Below, in pieces: positions 15,460 through 24,573 of a DNA stretch of 64,000 nucleotides. The first letter of the stretch is position 1, and each line of letters begins with the position of its first letter. Origin of the DNA: Methylobacterium sp. 77 (lineage in GTDB: Bacteria; Pseudomonadota; Alphaproteobacteria; Rhizobiales; Beijerinckiaceae); assembly GCF_000372825.1 (NCBI RefSeq), contig NZ_KB910516.1:3205825-3269824 (forward strand). The letters are read 5' to 3'. The translations under genes and the position numbers were made by a program. Below the pieces are notes generated by a model that worked only from the letters and a program-made list of their open reading frames with translations, had not been told where the DNA came from and did not search any database.

Positions 15460-17217
15460 TCAGCTCCTGCGCTTCTCCTGCGGCATTGCCGACGCGTTCT
15501 CCGAGGGCAGGACGAAGATCTGACCGGGATAGATCAGATCCGGGTTGCGGATCTGCGGCTGGTTGGCGTCGAAGATCACGGTGTAGCGGGTGCCCTTGCC
15601 GTAGATCCGCCGGCTGATTTCCCACAGGCTGTCGCCGCGTGTGATCCTGGCGGTGCTGATCTCGGGCACGAACACGGTCTGCGGTGCGGCCGGGGGCTGA
15701 AGCGCCAGAGTCGAAGGCGACGCGGAAGGAGAAGCGAGAGGGGACGCGGAAGGGGAGGAGGACGCCGCGGCGGCCTGGTCCGTGGTGGGCCCCGGCTGCG
15801 AACGGCCCGTCGTCATCGTCGATGCCGGCGCGCTCGGCGAGGCGTCCTGCGGAGCCGCCGGGACCGAACGGTCGACGAGCGGCGGCTTGGACCGCTTGTC
15901 CTGCATCTTGTCCAGCACCTTGCCCGCCAGCGCCGCACTCGGCGAAGGCTTGGCCTGAGATCCGGGCGGCGACAGGGCCGCGACCGCATGCGGCGGCGCG
16001 GCGTCCGGCCCCGTGGCCACCACGGGCTTGACCGCGTTCGGCATGGCGAAGGCGACTTCCGACCGGCTCTTCACCTTGCCCGAGACGGGATCGACCTGAT
16101 CGATGCGGATGCGGTAATCGCCGGGCGCGACCCCGCGTCCGATCGTGAACGAAACCCGCCCGTCGGCACCGACACTGCCGGGCGCGATCAGGGTGTCGTT
16201 GATGTAGAGGCGGACGGTGGCCCCGGCCGGCGCCTGTCCGGTCACGAAGAGACGCCCCCCCTCCTCGGCATCGACGCTGACGACCTTGACCGGCACGGCG
16301 TCCGGCTTCTGGGGATCGGGCCTGCCGGTTTCAGTCTTGCTCGCTTCGGACTTGCCGGCTTCGGCCTTTTCCGATGTCGCGGCTTCGGCTTTGGCGGAAT
16401 CGGCGCCGCCCGGCTTCGCGAGCCCGGCTGAAGCCGGGTCGTCCGTGCCGGGCTTGTTGGGCTTTGCGCCCTTCGCCGCCTCGGGGCCGGCCTTCTTGCC
16501 GGACGCTTGACCGGCCGCGTTGCCATTCCCTTGGCCAGCCGCCGCATCCGCCACCGGGCGATCGGGCTGCGACAGGACGACGGTGGGTTTGTCGGGCGAG
16601 GTCAGCGCGATGAGGGGCTTGGTGGTGCGGTCGGCCGACACCACCACCACCACGGTCTCTTTCGCCTGACGGCCCTGGCCGTCGGCGCCGATGGCACGCA
16701 GCGTGATCTCGCTGTTACCGGCGGGGAGCGCAGGCGGGACGATGGCAAACTGGCCGGACGGGTCGATGAGCGCACGGGCAATCGGATGATTGTCGCGCAG
16801 CATCTCGACGGTGGTGTTGGGCGCTCCGCGACCGGCGATCACGGTCTCGCCCGTCGGCTCGACGCGGATGATGTCGAAGGTCGGGGCCTGCCCCTGGTCC
16901 TGGGCGGCGGAGGGATTGCCCGTCTGCCCGCTGGCGCGCCCGCCCGCCAGCGACTTTCCCGGCGTCGTCGAAGCCCCCTCCTCGCGGCGGGCCGGCGGGG
17001 TCACGGGCGATCCCGCGGCGGCGGGCGATTCCGCTGAGCGCGATTCCGGGGTGCTGGTGTCCTTCGCCTGGGGCTCGGCCGTTCCGGCCAAGGGCACCTT
17101 GTCGCCCTGCACGCGCTTGAACAACTCGCCCGTGCCGAACAGCACGACCACGAGGGCAAAGCCGCATAACAGGCCACCGCAGGCGAGGATCAGGCTTCGC
17201 CGCAACTCCGCCGTCAT
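15460..17217 (-). CDS. LysM domain protein with N-terminal membrane anchor
   Basis: 585 residues. A short cytoplasmic start (MTAELRRSLILACG) runs into one membrane helix (about 9-28). A long Pro/Ala/Lys-rich low-complexity region is interrupted by two Ig-like repeats (about 125-195 and 305-390), each with the pattern 'R-V-x-P-x-G-x-x-V-I-x-G-x-x-x-P'. A LysM domain closes the protein (about 525-575: RITRGDSLWEISRRIYGKG to LIYPGQIFVLP). It should be tethered to the inner membrane and bind peptidoglycan in the periplasm. Similar proteins are common in rhizobiales as hypothetical LysM proteins. No enzyme domain is seen. Confidence 0.85.
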   Translation of the reverse strand: MTAELRRSLILACGGLLCGFALVVVLFGTGELFKRVQGDKVPLAGTAEPQAKDTSTPESRSAESPAAAGSPVTPPARREEGASTTPGKSLAGGRASGQTGNPSAAQDQGQAPTFDIIRVEPTGETVIAGRGAPNTTVEMLRDNHPIARALIDPSGQFAIVPPALPAGNSEITLRAIGADGQGRQAKETVVVVVSADRTTKPLIALTSPDKPTVVLSQPDRPVADAAAGQGNGNAAGQASGKKAGPEAAKGAKPNKPGTDDPASAGLAKPGGADSAKAEAATSEKAEAGKSEASKTETGRPDPQKPDAVPVKVVSVDAEEGGRLFVTGQAPAGATVRLYINDTLIAPGSVGADGRVSFTIGRGVAPGDYRIRIDQVDPVSGKVKSRSEVAFAMPNAVKPVVATGPDAAPPHAVAALSPPGSQAKPSPSAALAGKVLDKMQDKRSKPPLVDRSVPAAPQDASPSAPASTMTTGRSQPGPTTDQAAAASSSPSASPLASPSASPSTLALQPPAAPQTVFVPEISTARITRGDSLWEISRRIYGKGTRYTVIFDANQPQIRNPDLIYPGQIFVLPSENASAMPQEKRRS

Positions 17218-17431
17218 GGTCCCTCACTCCTCACGCCCATCGACTTTGCGGCAGATAACATCGTCGAGCTTCGGCTCTGGCTGTCGACAAAGTGTCGATT
17301 GATGGCGACATACTAGCCGACATGACCGCAAGACCAAATCACGCTTCCCCCCAAAAGGCGGGATCATTCACGAAATCAGCAGTTTGGCCCCTGGATGGCG
17401 CCGTTCTGCCTCTCAGCGTCGGAGGCCGGCC

Positions 17432-18028
17432 ATGGCCCCGGTGAAGACCGTCTGCGTCTATTGCGGCTCCGGCTTCGGCGGTGATCCGGCCTTCGCCGAG
17501 GCTGCGGCGACGCTTGGCCGCGCCCTGGCGGAAGCCGGGATCGGCCTCGTCTATGGCGGCGGCAATGTCGGGCTGATGGGCACCGTGGCGCAGGCGGTGC
17601 TCGATGCCGGCGGCCACGTCACCGGCATCATCCCCGACTTCCTGAAATCGCGCGAGCGCATGCTCGACGAGATCCAGGAGACGATCGTCGTCGGCGACAT
17701 GCATACCCGCAAGCGGCTGATGTTCGAGCGGTCCGACGCGTTCGTGGCGCTGCCCGGCGGCATCGGCACCCTGGAGGAGTTGGTGGAGCAGCTGACCTGG
17801 GCACAGCTCGGCCAGCACAAGAAGCCGATCCTGCTGCTCTCGGTGTCCGATTTCTGGACGCCGCTGCTGACGCTTCTCGACCACATGCGCGACCTCGGCT
17901 TCATCCGCGAGGGGCTCGACCTGAACTACCTCGTGGCGAAGGATGCGGGCGAGGTCATCGGCCTGCTGCAGCACGAATCGAGCGAGACCTCCCCGGCGGC
18001 CGAGGCCTTCGTGGCCGAGCGGCTGTAA
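17432..18028 (+). CDS. LOG family protein (TIGR00730), cytokinin riboside 5'-monophosphate phosphoribohydrolase-like
   Basis: 198 residues with a Rossmann-like fold. The hallmark PGGIGTLEE (about 108-116) and the upstream catalytic arginine in MHTRKRLMFER (about 90-100) are both present, as is the GGGNVGLMG nucleotide motif near 44-52. Such proteins cleave ribose 5-phosphate from cytokinin nucleotides or other nucleoside monophosphates. In plant-associated Methylobacterium this could release active cytokinin, but in many bacteria the role is nucleotide salvage. I place the start at the ATG at 17432, preceded by GGAGG; an in-frame ATG at 17384 would add an Arg-rich leader. Confidence 0.88.
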   Translation: MAPVKTVCVYCGSGFGGDPAFAEAAATLGRALAEAGIGLVYGGGNVGLMGTVAQAVLDAGGHVTGIIPDFLKSRERMLDEIQETIVVGDMHTRKRLMFERSDAFVALPGGIGTLEELVEQLTWAQLGQHKKPILLLSVSDFWTPLLTLLDHMRDLGFIREGLDLNYLVAKDAGEVIGLLQHESSETSPAAEAFVAERL

Positions 18029-18045
18029 CCGCTCGGCGGCGCGGC

Positions 18046-18378
18046 CTAAGTCCGCGGCGGTTTTGCCTTGGCGGTCTCGCTCAACATCGCCTGCCGCAGG
18101 ATCGCATTGAGCTTGGTCTGATAGCCGCGTCCCCCGGCCTTCAGCCAAGCCAGGACATCGGCATCGATCCGAGTCGTCAGCTGAGCCTTGACCGGCCGGT
18201 AGAACGGGTTGCGAACGGCGTTCGCGAAGAACGCCTCGGTGAGAGGGGGGATGTCCGACCGATCGATATCCCGGTCGGGCAAGGCGGCCAGCGCCACGAG
18301 TTCGGACCGTTCCGACGCGGTGAGCGCAGGCGGATGCTCCGGGTCCAGTTCAAATCTGACGTGATCGTTCTTGCTCAT
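18046..18378 (-). CDS. brnA: BrnA-type antitoxin
   Basis: 110 residues. The C-terminal half (VKAQLTTRIDADVLAWLKAGGRGYQTKLNAILRQAM) is a ribbon-helix-helix-like DNA-binding domain as in BrnA. The acidic N-terminal half should bind and neutralise the toxin. The ATG at 18378 lies inside the 3' end of the toxin gene (29-base overlap), the usual toxin-first order of brnTA. BrnA normally represses its own operon, alone and with BrnT. An in-frame GTG at 18441 would add 21 residues and is less likely. Confidence 0.85.
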   Translation of the reverse strand: MSKNDHVRFELDPEHPPALTASERSELVALAALPDRDIDRSDIPPLTEAFFANAVRNPFYRPVKAQLTTRIDADVLAWLKAGGRGYQTKLNAILRQAMLSETAKAKPPRT

Positions 18379-18655
18379 AGCGCTTCCGTTCTCGTCGATC
18401 GGCGGGTCGGGCCGCGATGATCCGGATCGTCTCCGAACCATCCTGCGCGTCCGTGACGGTGTGGGCGACCGCCAGAACCAGTAGGTTGTCGACCAGACCG
18501 AGTGTCAGCCAGCGCCGTTCTCCGCCTTCGATCCGATCCTGGTCCATGAGGGCGTAAGGGTCGGCGAAGACACGCGTCGCAAGCGCGAATGTGACGCGAT
18601 GCTTGCGCAGATTGCTCTCAGCCTTTGCTTGGTCCCAGCAAAAATACAGCATCAC
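18350..18655 (-). CDS. brnT: BrnT-type ribonuclease toxin
   Basis: A 101-residue RelE-fold toxin. The family pattern is clear: FCWDQAKAESNLRKHRVTF at residues 5-23, VFADP near 30, GGERRWLTLG near 44-53 and the C-terminal RIIAARPADRRERKRYE. BrnT cleaves RNA and slows growth under stress until bound by BrnA. The gene overlaps brnA by 29 bases. The local sequence is somewhat lower in GC than its surroundings, consistent with a mobile toxin-antitoxin module. Confidence 0.88.
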   Translation of the reverse strand: MMLYFCWDQAKAESNLRKHRVTFALATRVFADPYALMDQDRIEGGERRWLTLGLVDNLLVLAVAHTVTDAQDGSETIRIIAARPADRRERKRYEQERSRQI

Positions 18656-18730
18656 GCCTCGGTAGCAATGACATTTTTGTAGTTACACGAGGCTTCCTGC
18701 GCGGTCGATCCAGCAACGGGCGCACGACGG

Positions 18731-18761
18731 AAAACGGCCCGGACCAGTGAGGTCCGGGCCG
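18731..18761 (-). terminator. Rho-independent terminator of the TRAP operon
   Basis: A perfect 11-bp stem (18735-18745 with 18751-18761, loop 18746-18750) is followed on the minus strand by TTTT (18734-18731). It lies directly downstream of the dctM-type gene. Confidence 0.75.
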
Positions 18762-18785
18762 CTCGTCATTGCACCGGTGCGATCC

Positions 18786-20138
18786 TCACCGCGTCGACGG
18801 CAGCAGCCAGTTCGGCAGCCACATGGCGATGCCGGGGACGAGGCAGAGGATCAGGATCGCCACGGCCATCAGGATCACGAAGGGCAGCGTGCCCCAGATG
18901 ATGTCCTTCAGCGGGATGTCGGGGGCGATGTTCTTGATGACGAAGATGTTGAGGCCCACGGGCGGGTGGATCAGCCCCATCTCCATGGTGATGGTCATCA
19001 CCACGCCGAACCAGACGAGGTCGAACCCGGCGGCCTTCAGCGGCGGCAGGATGATCGGCGCCGTCATCAGGATGATCGAGACCGGCGGCAGGAAGAAGCC
19101 GAGCAGGATCACGAGGCCGAGGATCGTCACCAGCAGCACCCACTTCGACAGCTGCATCGCCACGATCGCGGCGGCCGCCGATTGCGAGATGTGGAGGTAG
19201 CTCATCACGTAGGCGTAGAGGAGCGACATGCCGATGATCAGCATCAGCATGGTGGATTCCCGCAGGGTCGCCGCGAGGATCGGGTTCACGTCCTTCGGGC
19301 GCCAGACCCCGTAGATGATCGCGATGAGGCCGAGCGCCAGCAGTCCGCCGAGGCCGGCGGTCTCGGACGGGGTGGAATAGCCGCCATAGAGCGCCACCAT
19401 CACGCCGGTGAGCAGGATCACGAAGGGCAGCACCCGCGGCAGCGTCGAGAAGCGCTGGCGCATGCTGTAGGTATCCTCGTTGAGGATGGCCGAGGCGGTG
19501 CCGTGACGTTCGTAGGCCTGCTTGGCGGCGGCGTATTCCGAGCGGAAGCGGTAGATCGACCACGCCGCGAACAGCCCCACCAGCAGCAGCCCCGGCCCGA
19601 TTCCGGCGAGGAACAGGCGCCCGAGCGACTGCTCGGCGGCCACCGCATAGAGGATCATGGTGATCGAGGGCGGCAGCAGGATGCCGAGCGTGCCGCCCGC
19701 CGCGATGATGCCGGCGGCAAATCCCGGCGAGTAGCCGCGCTTGCGCATCTCCGGGATGCCGGCCGAGCCGATGGCCGAGCAGGTCGCCGGGCTCGACCCC
19801 GCCATGGCGGCGAACAGCGCGCAGGCGAAGACGTTGGCGATGCCGAGGCCGCCCGGGATCTTGTGCATCCAGGCATGCATCGCCGAATAGAGATCCTGCC
19901 CCGCCTTGGACCGGCCGATGGCCGCCCCCTTCAGGATGAAGAGCGGGATCGACAGCAGGGTGATCGAGGCCATCTCCTCGTAGACGTTCTGCGCCACCGT
20001 ATCGAGGGAGGCGGCGGGCATGAAGAAGTACATGAAGGCCAGGGCGACGAAGCCCAGGGCGAAGGCGATGGGGATGCCGGCGAGCATCGCGCTGAGCGTC
20101 GCGCCCGCATAGAGGAAGCCGATGGCCGCGACGCTCAT
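18786..20138 (-). CDS. dctM: TRAP transporter large permease (DctM family)
   Basis: 450 residues, almost entirely hydrophobic, with about twelve membrane helices. Family segments include FALGFVALAFMYFFMP near the start, GSSPATCSAIGSAGIPEM and LGILLPPSITMILYAV in the middle. It forms the sodium-driven membrane channel of a TRAP importer with the small permease and the periplasmic protein encoded just upstream. The ATG at 20138 overlaps the small-permease stop by four bases. The transported acid is unknown. Confidence 0.92.
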   Translation of the reverse strand: MSVAAIGFLYAGATLSAMLAGIPIAFALGFVALAFMYFFMPAASLDTVAQNVYEEMASITLLSIPLFILKGAAIGRSKAGQDLYSAMHAWMHKIPGGLGIANVFACALFAAMAGSSPATCSAIGSAGIPEMRKRGYSPGFAAGIIAAGGTLGILLPPSITMILYAVAAEQSLGRLFLAGIGPGLLLVGLFAAWSIYRFRSEYAAAKQAYERHGTASAILNEDTYSMRQRFSTLPRVLPFVILLTGVMVALYGGYSTPSETAGLGGLLALGLIAIIYGVWRPKDVNPILAATLRESTMLMLIIGMSLLYAYVMSYLHISQSAAAAIVAMQLSKWVLLVTILGLVILLGFFLPPVSIILMTAPIILPPLKAAGFDLVWFGVVMTITMEMGLIHPPVGLNIFVIKNIAPDIPLKDIIWGTLPFVILMAVAILILCLVPGIAMWLPNWLLPSTR

Positions 20139-20794
20139 GGGTGTGTGCCCGTCTTGAGAATGGTCTGGTTCGGGTTGGGCGTGTTGAGGTCGGCGCCGAG
20201 GCCGACCTTCGGGTTGGCCCAGCCGGCCGCGCGCGGGCCGTAGGTCAGCGCCTCGACGATCTGCAACAGGAATTGCAGGCCGAGGAAGCTCATGCCGACC
20301 GCCATGAGCGCATAGGGAATCCACAGGGGCGGCCCCCAGGACGATTGCGAGACCTGGCCGTCGACCCAGGCCTCATGCAGCAGGCTCCAGCTCTTCCAGG
20401 CGAAGAAGGTGACGAACACGATGCTGATGATGTCGGCCATCAGCAGGCGGACGCGGTTCACGCGGGGCGAGAGCAGGCCGCTCAGGGCCTCGATCGCCAC
20501 GTGGCCGCGCTTGGCCTGCACGGCGGCGGCGGAGAAGAAGGTGGCCCCCACGATGAGGAACACCGCCATCTCGTCCTGCCAGTCGGTGGGCTCATGCAGG
20601 GCGTAGCGCACGAGCACGCTGTAGCTCAGCACGAGGCAGGCGCAGACCAGGGCGATGCCGCCGAGCACCATGATCACCCGGTTGATGGCCTTCATGCCCC
20701 GGTCGAGATGCCCGAGAATCCCGGGGATCCGGGGTTCGGGCGTGGCCGTCCCGGTCTCTGAAGCGGCCGAGGCCGCGTCGAAGGCGTGGCTCAC
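20135..20794 (-). CDS. dctQ: TRAP transporter small permease (DctQ family)
   Basis: 219 residues with four membrane helices after a polar leader of about 35 residues. The segment DWQDEMAVFLIVGATFFSAAAVQAKRGHVAIEAL is typical of DctQ proteins. I chose the GTG at 20794, which overlaps the stop of the binding-protein gene as GTGA and fits translational coupling. A downstream ATG (MKAINRV) would give a shorter version. It bridges the periplasmic binding protein and the large permease. Confidence 0.88.
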   Translation of the reverse strand: MSHAFDAASAASETGTATPEPRIPGILGHLDRGMKAINRVIMVLGGIALVCACLVLSYSVLVRYALHEPTDWQDEMAVFLIVGATFFSAAAVQAKRGHVAIEALSGLLSPRVNRVRLLMADIISIVFVTFFAWKSWSLLHEAWVDGQVSQSSWGPPLWIPYALMAVGMSFLGLQFLLQIVEALTYGPRAAGWANPKVGLGADLNTPNPNQTILKTGTHP

Positions 20795-21810
20795 GAGACC
20801 TGCTCCGCCAGCTTGAGGAGTTCGGCGCAGCTCGCCGACTTGCCGGCGAAGTCCTTCCAGGCGGTCTCGCGGGCGATGTCGCGCCACTGGCCCAGGGTCT
20901 TCTCGTCGAGGTTCTGGACCTTGGCGCCGGCCTTGCCGAAGATCTCCTCGACCTTGGTATCGTCCGCCTTGGCGCCGGCCTGCCCGAACGGCTCGAGTTC
21001 GGCGCCGATCGCCATGATCAGGTCCTGCTGGTCCTTGGGCAGACGCTCGAAGGCGATCTTCGACATCATGATCGGCTCGAGCATGAACCAGTAGGAGCGC
21101 TCGCGGCCCGAGGTCAGGGATTTGGCCAGTTCCTCCAGGCGGAACGAGATCAGGCTGGTGGACGAGGTGATGACCGCGTCGCAGGCGCCCGTCTGCATGG
21201 CGGCGTAGGATTCGCTCGAGGGAATCGACAGGGTGGCCGCTCCCGCCTGCTTCATCATCAGGTCCATCTCGCGCGATCCGCCGCGAACCTTAAGGCCCTT
21301 GGCGTCCTCTGGGGCAAAGAGGGGGCGCTCGCGGCTGGCGATGCCGCCCGATTGCCAGACCCAGGAAACGAGGATGATGCCCTTCGAATCGAGGATTTCG
21401 GTGATCTTCCGGCCGACCGGCGCCTTCTTCCAGGCGATGGCCTGCTCGTAGGAGCTCACCAGCGCCGGCATCAGGCCGATATTCATCTCCGCCACCTCGC
21501 CGCCGGCATAGGGGCTCGGGTACAGGCTCATGTCGAGGGCGCCCTTCCGCATGGCGCCGAACTGGGCGTTCGTCTTCATCAGCGACGAGCCCGGATAGAC
21601 CTGCATCTCCAGGGCGCCCTTGGAGCGCTCGGCCACCAGGGCCGCGAATTTGCGGCACATGCGATCGCGGAAATCGCCCTCGTCGATCGTGCCGCCGGGG
21701 AACTGGTGCGAGATCTTCAGCGTGGTCGCCGCCTTCGCCCTCAGCCCCATGGACAGGATGGCGGGGGCGGCGAGGCCGGATGCGACGAGGGCGCGGCGTG
21801 TCAACGTCAT
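20791..21810 (-). CDS. dctP: TRAP transporter periplasmic solute-binding protein (DctP family)
   Basis: 339 residues. The N-terminus MTLTRRALVASGLAAPAILSM has two arginines, a hydrophobic core and an AKA cleavage site, so it is probably exported, possibly by Tat. The mature part has the DctP pattern LKISHQFPGGT, the arginine-containing LKVRGGSREMDLM (carboxylate contact) and PSSESYAAMQTGACDAV. It captures a carboxylate-type substrate in the periplasm. It is the first gene of the TRAP operon and diverges from a GntR regulator, with an inverted repeat between them. Confidence 0.92.
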   Translation of the reverse strand: MTLTRRALVASGLAAPAILSMGLRAKAATTLKISHQFPGGTIDEGDFRDRMCRKFAALVAERSKGALEMQVYPGSSLMKTNAQFGAMRKGALDMSLYPSPYAGGEVAEMNIGLMPALVSSYEQAIAWKKAPVGRKITEILDSKGIILVSWVWQSGGIASRERPLFAPEDAKGLKVRGGSREMDLMMKQAGAATLSIPSSESYAAMQTGACDAVITSSTSLISFRLEELAKSLTSGRERSYWFMLEPIMMSKIAFERLPKDQQDLIMAIGAELEPFGQAGAKADDTKVEEIFGKAGAKVQNLDEKTLGQWRDIARETAWKDFAGKSASCAELLKLAEQVS

Positions 21811-21885
21811 GGCGTCTCTCCCGAGGCGGACCTTTGAGGTCTCGCTGTTTTGCACCGCAGCATTTATACTGCGGCGCCAATTCTT

Positions 21886-21910
21886 TATACAAAACACTAT
21901 GCCTTGTATA
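21886..21910. promoter_or_regulatory. Inverted repeat between dctP and gntR, candidate operator
   Basis: TATACAA (21886-21892) and TTGTATA (21904-21910) are exact inverted copies separated by 11 bases, in the AT-rich divergent promoter region. The half-sites resemble the TTGTATACAA-like targets of FCD-type GntR regulators. The adjacent regulator is the obvious candidate to bind here and control both directions. Confidence 0.55.
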
Positions 21911-21974
21911 TTTTGTCAACTGCATTGAATAATGGGCAGTGACGAATTTCAAGCTGCGTAGGGATGGGACCGAC

Positions 21975-22631
21975 ATGAGCCGATCGCTCAGCCTCAGGCA
22001 GACGATCGAGACGGAGATCGTGGATGGTCGGCTGGCCATCGGCTCCCGCCTCGACGAAACCGACCTCGCCGAGCGCTTCGGCGTCTCGCGCACGCCGATC
22101 CGCGAGGCGCTGCTGCAGCTCGCCATGACGGGGCTCGTGGACATCAAGCCGCGTCGGGGCGCCATCGTCAGTGCGCCCGACCCGGAACTGCTCATCGCGA
22201 TGTTCGAGACGATGGCCGAGATCGAGGCGTCCTGCGGCCGGCTCGCGGCCCGCCGGCTGATCGCGGCCGACGAGGCGGCCCTGAAGGCGGCCCTCTCCGC
22301 CTGCGCCGCGGCGGCGGCGGACGAGGATCCCGAAACCTACTACCAGGAGAACTACGTCTTCCACACGGTGATCTACCGCGCCTGCCGCAACGACTTCCTG
22401 TGCGAACAGGCGCGGCTGCTCCATCGGCGCCTGACACCGTTCCGGCGGATGCAATTGAGGGCGCGCCACCGGCTCGGACAATCGCTGGCGGAGCACGAAG
22501 CCATCGTCGCCGCCATCGTCGCGGGCGACGAGATCGCGGCATCGGAGAGGCTGCGCGCCCACGTCATCGTTCAGGGCGATCGCTTCTCCGACCTCGTCGC
22601 CAACCTGCGCTCGCTCAACGACGCCGCGTGA
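21975..22631 (+). CDS. GntR family regulator with FCD domain
   Basis: 218 residues. The N-terminal winged helix-turn-helix has RLDETDLAERFGVSRTPIREALLQLAMTGLVDIKPRRGAIV (residues 20-60). The C-terminal alpha-helical FCD domain has ENYVFHTVIYRACRN and SLAEHEAIVAAIVAGD, with the usual metal-binding histidines. It probably senses the substrate imported by the divergent TRAP system and represses that operon. An upstream in-frame GTG at 21939 is possible; I prefer the ATG at 21975. Confidence 0.88.
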   Translation: MSRSLSLRQTIETEIVDGRLAIGSRLDETDLAERFGVSRTPIREALLQLAMTGLVDIKPRRGAIVSAPDPELLIAMFETMAEIEASCGRLAARRLIAADEAALKAALSACAAAAADEDPETYYQENYVFHTVIYRACRNDFLCEQARLLHRRLTPFRRMQLRARHRLGQSLAEHEAIVAAIVAGDEIAASERLRAHVIVQGDRFSDLVANLRSLNDAA

Positions 22632-22759
22632 GAACTGGTGAATGACGAGGATGGGGCATCCTCATCAAGTCATTGGGCTGAAGCCAAGCAATCTTTAGGG
22701 ATTGGCCACCATGGTTACGGCGACGTTGCACAAACTCGCTCGTTTTCCTGGACCGTTTC

Positions 22760-24436
22760 ATGCGCCCCTCCATCAAGACAACGCTCATCGGCCTCTTCAC
22801 GGCACTGGCCCTCATTACGGCAGTGCAAGGACTGGTTGCATTGCGAAAACTCGACGCCATCGGCGGCCGGATCGAGTTGCTGGCCACAAATGTCCTGCCC
22901 TCGGTGGATGCGGCCCACACCCTGAGTACGCTGGTGATGCGCACCCGCCTCTGGCAGTTCCGCTATCTCATGGCGGAGGACGAGGCCGAGCGTGCCCTGG
23001 GCGTCAAGAATGCCGGAGAGATGATCCAGAGCGCCGAGAAGGGCAGAGCCGCCTACCCGTCGCTCATCGCGTCACCGGCGGAACAGGCGCTGTTCGATGA
23101 TTTCGCCGCCAAGTGGCAAGTCATGATGACGGGCTGGACCGCTCTGCGCGAGATGGATCCCGGCCAGCGCGCGTTGCTCTCCGAGCGTTTCCGCGGCCCG
23201 ATGAATGCCGAATACCTCGCCGCGACCGCCGCCGCGCGCAAGCTCGTGCAGTTGAACGTCGAGGCCGGGACCGCCGCCGGCGTGGCGGCGCGCGAGGAAC
23301 AGGCCCAGGCCGTTGTCACCACGCAGGCGATGCTGGCGATCTCCGTCGCCATGGCCCTGGCCGCCATGGCCTTCGCCTTCCTCGGCGTGTCGCGCCCGAT
23401 CGAGCGGGTGACGGCGGCGATGCGCCGGCTGGCCTCCGGCGACACGGAGGTGGCGATCCCCGGCATCGGACGGACCGACGAGATCGGCGCCATGGCCGCC
23501 ACCCTCGACACCTTCCGCGATAATCTGGTGCGGACCCGTGCCCTGGAAGCCGAGACCGCGCAGGCCCGCGCCGGAGCGGAAGCCCAGCGCAAGGCGGCCG
23601 CGCTCGCCCTGGCCGAGGGTTTCGAGAATGCGGTCGGCGGGATCCTGACCCGCGTTTCGGCGGCGGCGACCCAGCTGCGCGCGACCTCGCAGAGCATGTC
23701 GGGCACGGCCACCGAGACCGCGCAGCAATCGGTCGCCGTCGCGGCGGCGGCGGAGGAGGCGGGCACCAACGTCACCATGGTGGCGGCGGCGGCCGAGGAA
23801 CTCGGCTCATCGGTGATGGAGATCGGGCGGCAGGTCCACGGTTCCACCAGCCTCGCGCACCGGGCCGTCGAGGAAGCGGCGCGGACGGGCGCGCAGATGA
23901 AGGACCTGAGCGATGCCGCGGCGAAGATCGGCGACGTGGTCGCGATGATCGCCACCATCGCCGGCCAGACCAACCTGCTGGCCCTCAACGCCACCATCGA
24001 GGCGGCCCGCGCGGGCGATGCGGGTCGCGGCTTCGCGGTGGTCGCGGCGGAAGTGAAGGAACTCGCCAACCAGACCGCGCGGGCCACCGACGAGATCGGC
24101 AGCCAGATCAGCCGGATCCAGGGCTCCACCGGTCAGGCCGTCACGGCGATCGAGACCATCACGGCCCGCATCCGCGAGATCAGCTCCGTCGCCACCTCGA
24201 TCGCCGCAGCGGTGGAGCAGCAGGGCGCCGCGACGCAGGAGATCGTGCGCAACATCAACCAGGCCGCCGAGGGCACCGGCGAAGTCACGGCCACCATCGC
24301 GGGCGTGGCGGGCGCCGCCGAGGAGACGGGCGCCGCCGCCTCGCAGGTTCTGGCCTCCGCTTCCGAACTCTCTCGGGAATCGGAGCATCTCACCGCGGAA
24401 GTGGGGCAGTTCCTCGCGACCATCCGCGCGGCCTGA
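22760..24436 (+). CDS. Methyl-accepting chemotaxis protein
   Basis: 558 residues. TM1 lies at about 5-28, followed by a periplasmic four-helix-bundle sensor (about 29-185) and TM2 (about 190-212). A HAMP domain follows (about 213-265), then the cytoplasmic signalling bundle with the highly conserved hairpin tip around TNLLALNATIEAARAGDAGRG and VKELANQTARATDEI. It feeds into CheA/CheW. The ligand is unknown. It stands alone on the plus strand. Confidence 0.92.
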   Translation: MRPSIKTTLIGLFTALALITAVQGLVALRKLDAIGGRIELLATNVLPSVDAAHTLSTLVMRTRLWQFRYLMAEDEAERALGVKNAGEMIQSAEKGRAAYPSLIASPAEQALFDDFAAKWQVMMTGWTALREMDPGQRALLSERFRGPMNAEYLAATAAARKLVQLNVEAGTAAGVAAREEQAQAVVTTQAMLAISVAMALAAMAFAFLGVSRPIERVTAAMRRLASGDTEVAIPGIGRTDEIGAMAATLDTFRDNLVRTRALEAETAQARAGAEAQRKAAALALAEGFENAVGGILTRVSAAATQLRATSQSMSGTATETAQQSVAVAAAAEEAGTNVTMVAAAAEELGSSVMEIGRQVHGSTSLAHRAVEEAARTGAQMKDLSDAAAKIGDVVAMIATIAGQTNLLALNATIEAARAGDAGRGFAVVAAEVKELANQTARATDEIGSQISRIQGSTGQAVTAIETITARIREISSVATSIAAAVEQQGAATQEIVRNINQAAEGTGEVTATIAGVAGAAEETGAAASQVLASASELSRESEHLTAEVGQFLATIRAA

Positions 24437-24573
24437 AGACGGGCGCCCGAGCGGATCGAGCCATCGACACGACGATCCCGGAGCTCCGACGCGGAGCCCC
24501 GGGATTCGTCGCTAAACCAAGCGGGCGTTGCCCGCGCGAACGACCGGCGGACCGTCGCCCTCCGGCCGGTCCC

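Noticed and set aside
13549..16431. A 960-codon open frame on the plus strand
   Set aside because: Antisense to the Atm1-type ABC transporter and the LysM gene, both with clear motifs; a GC-skew artefact.
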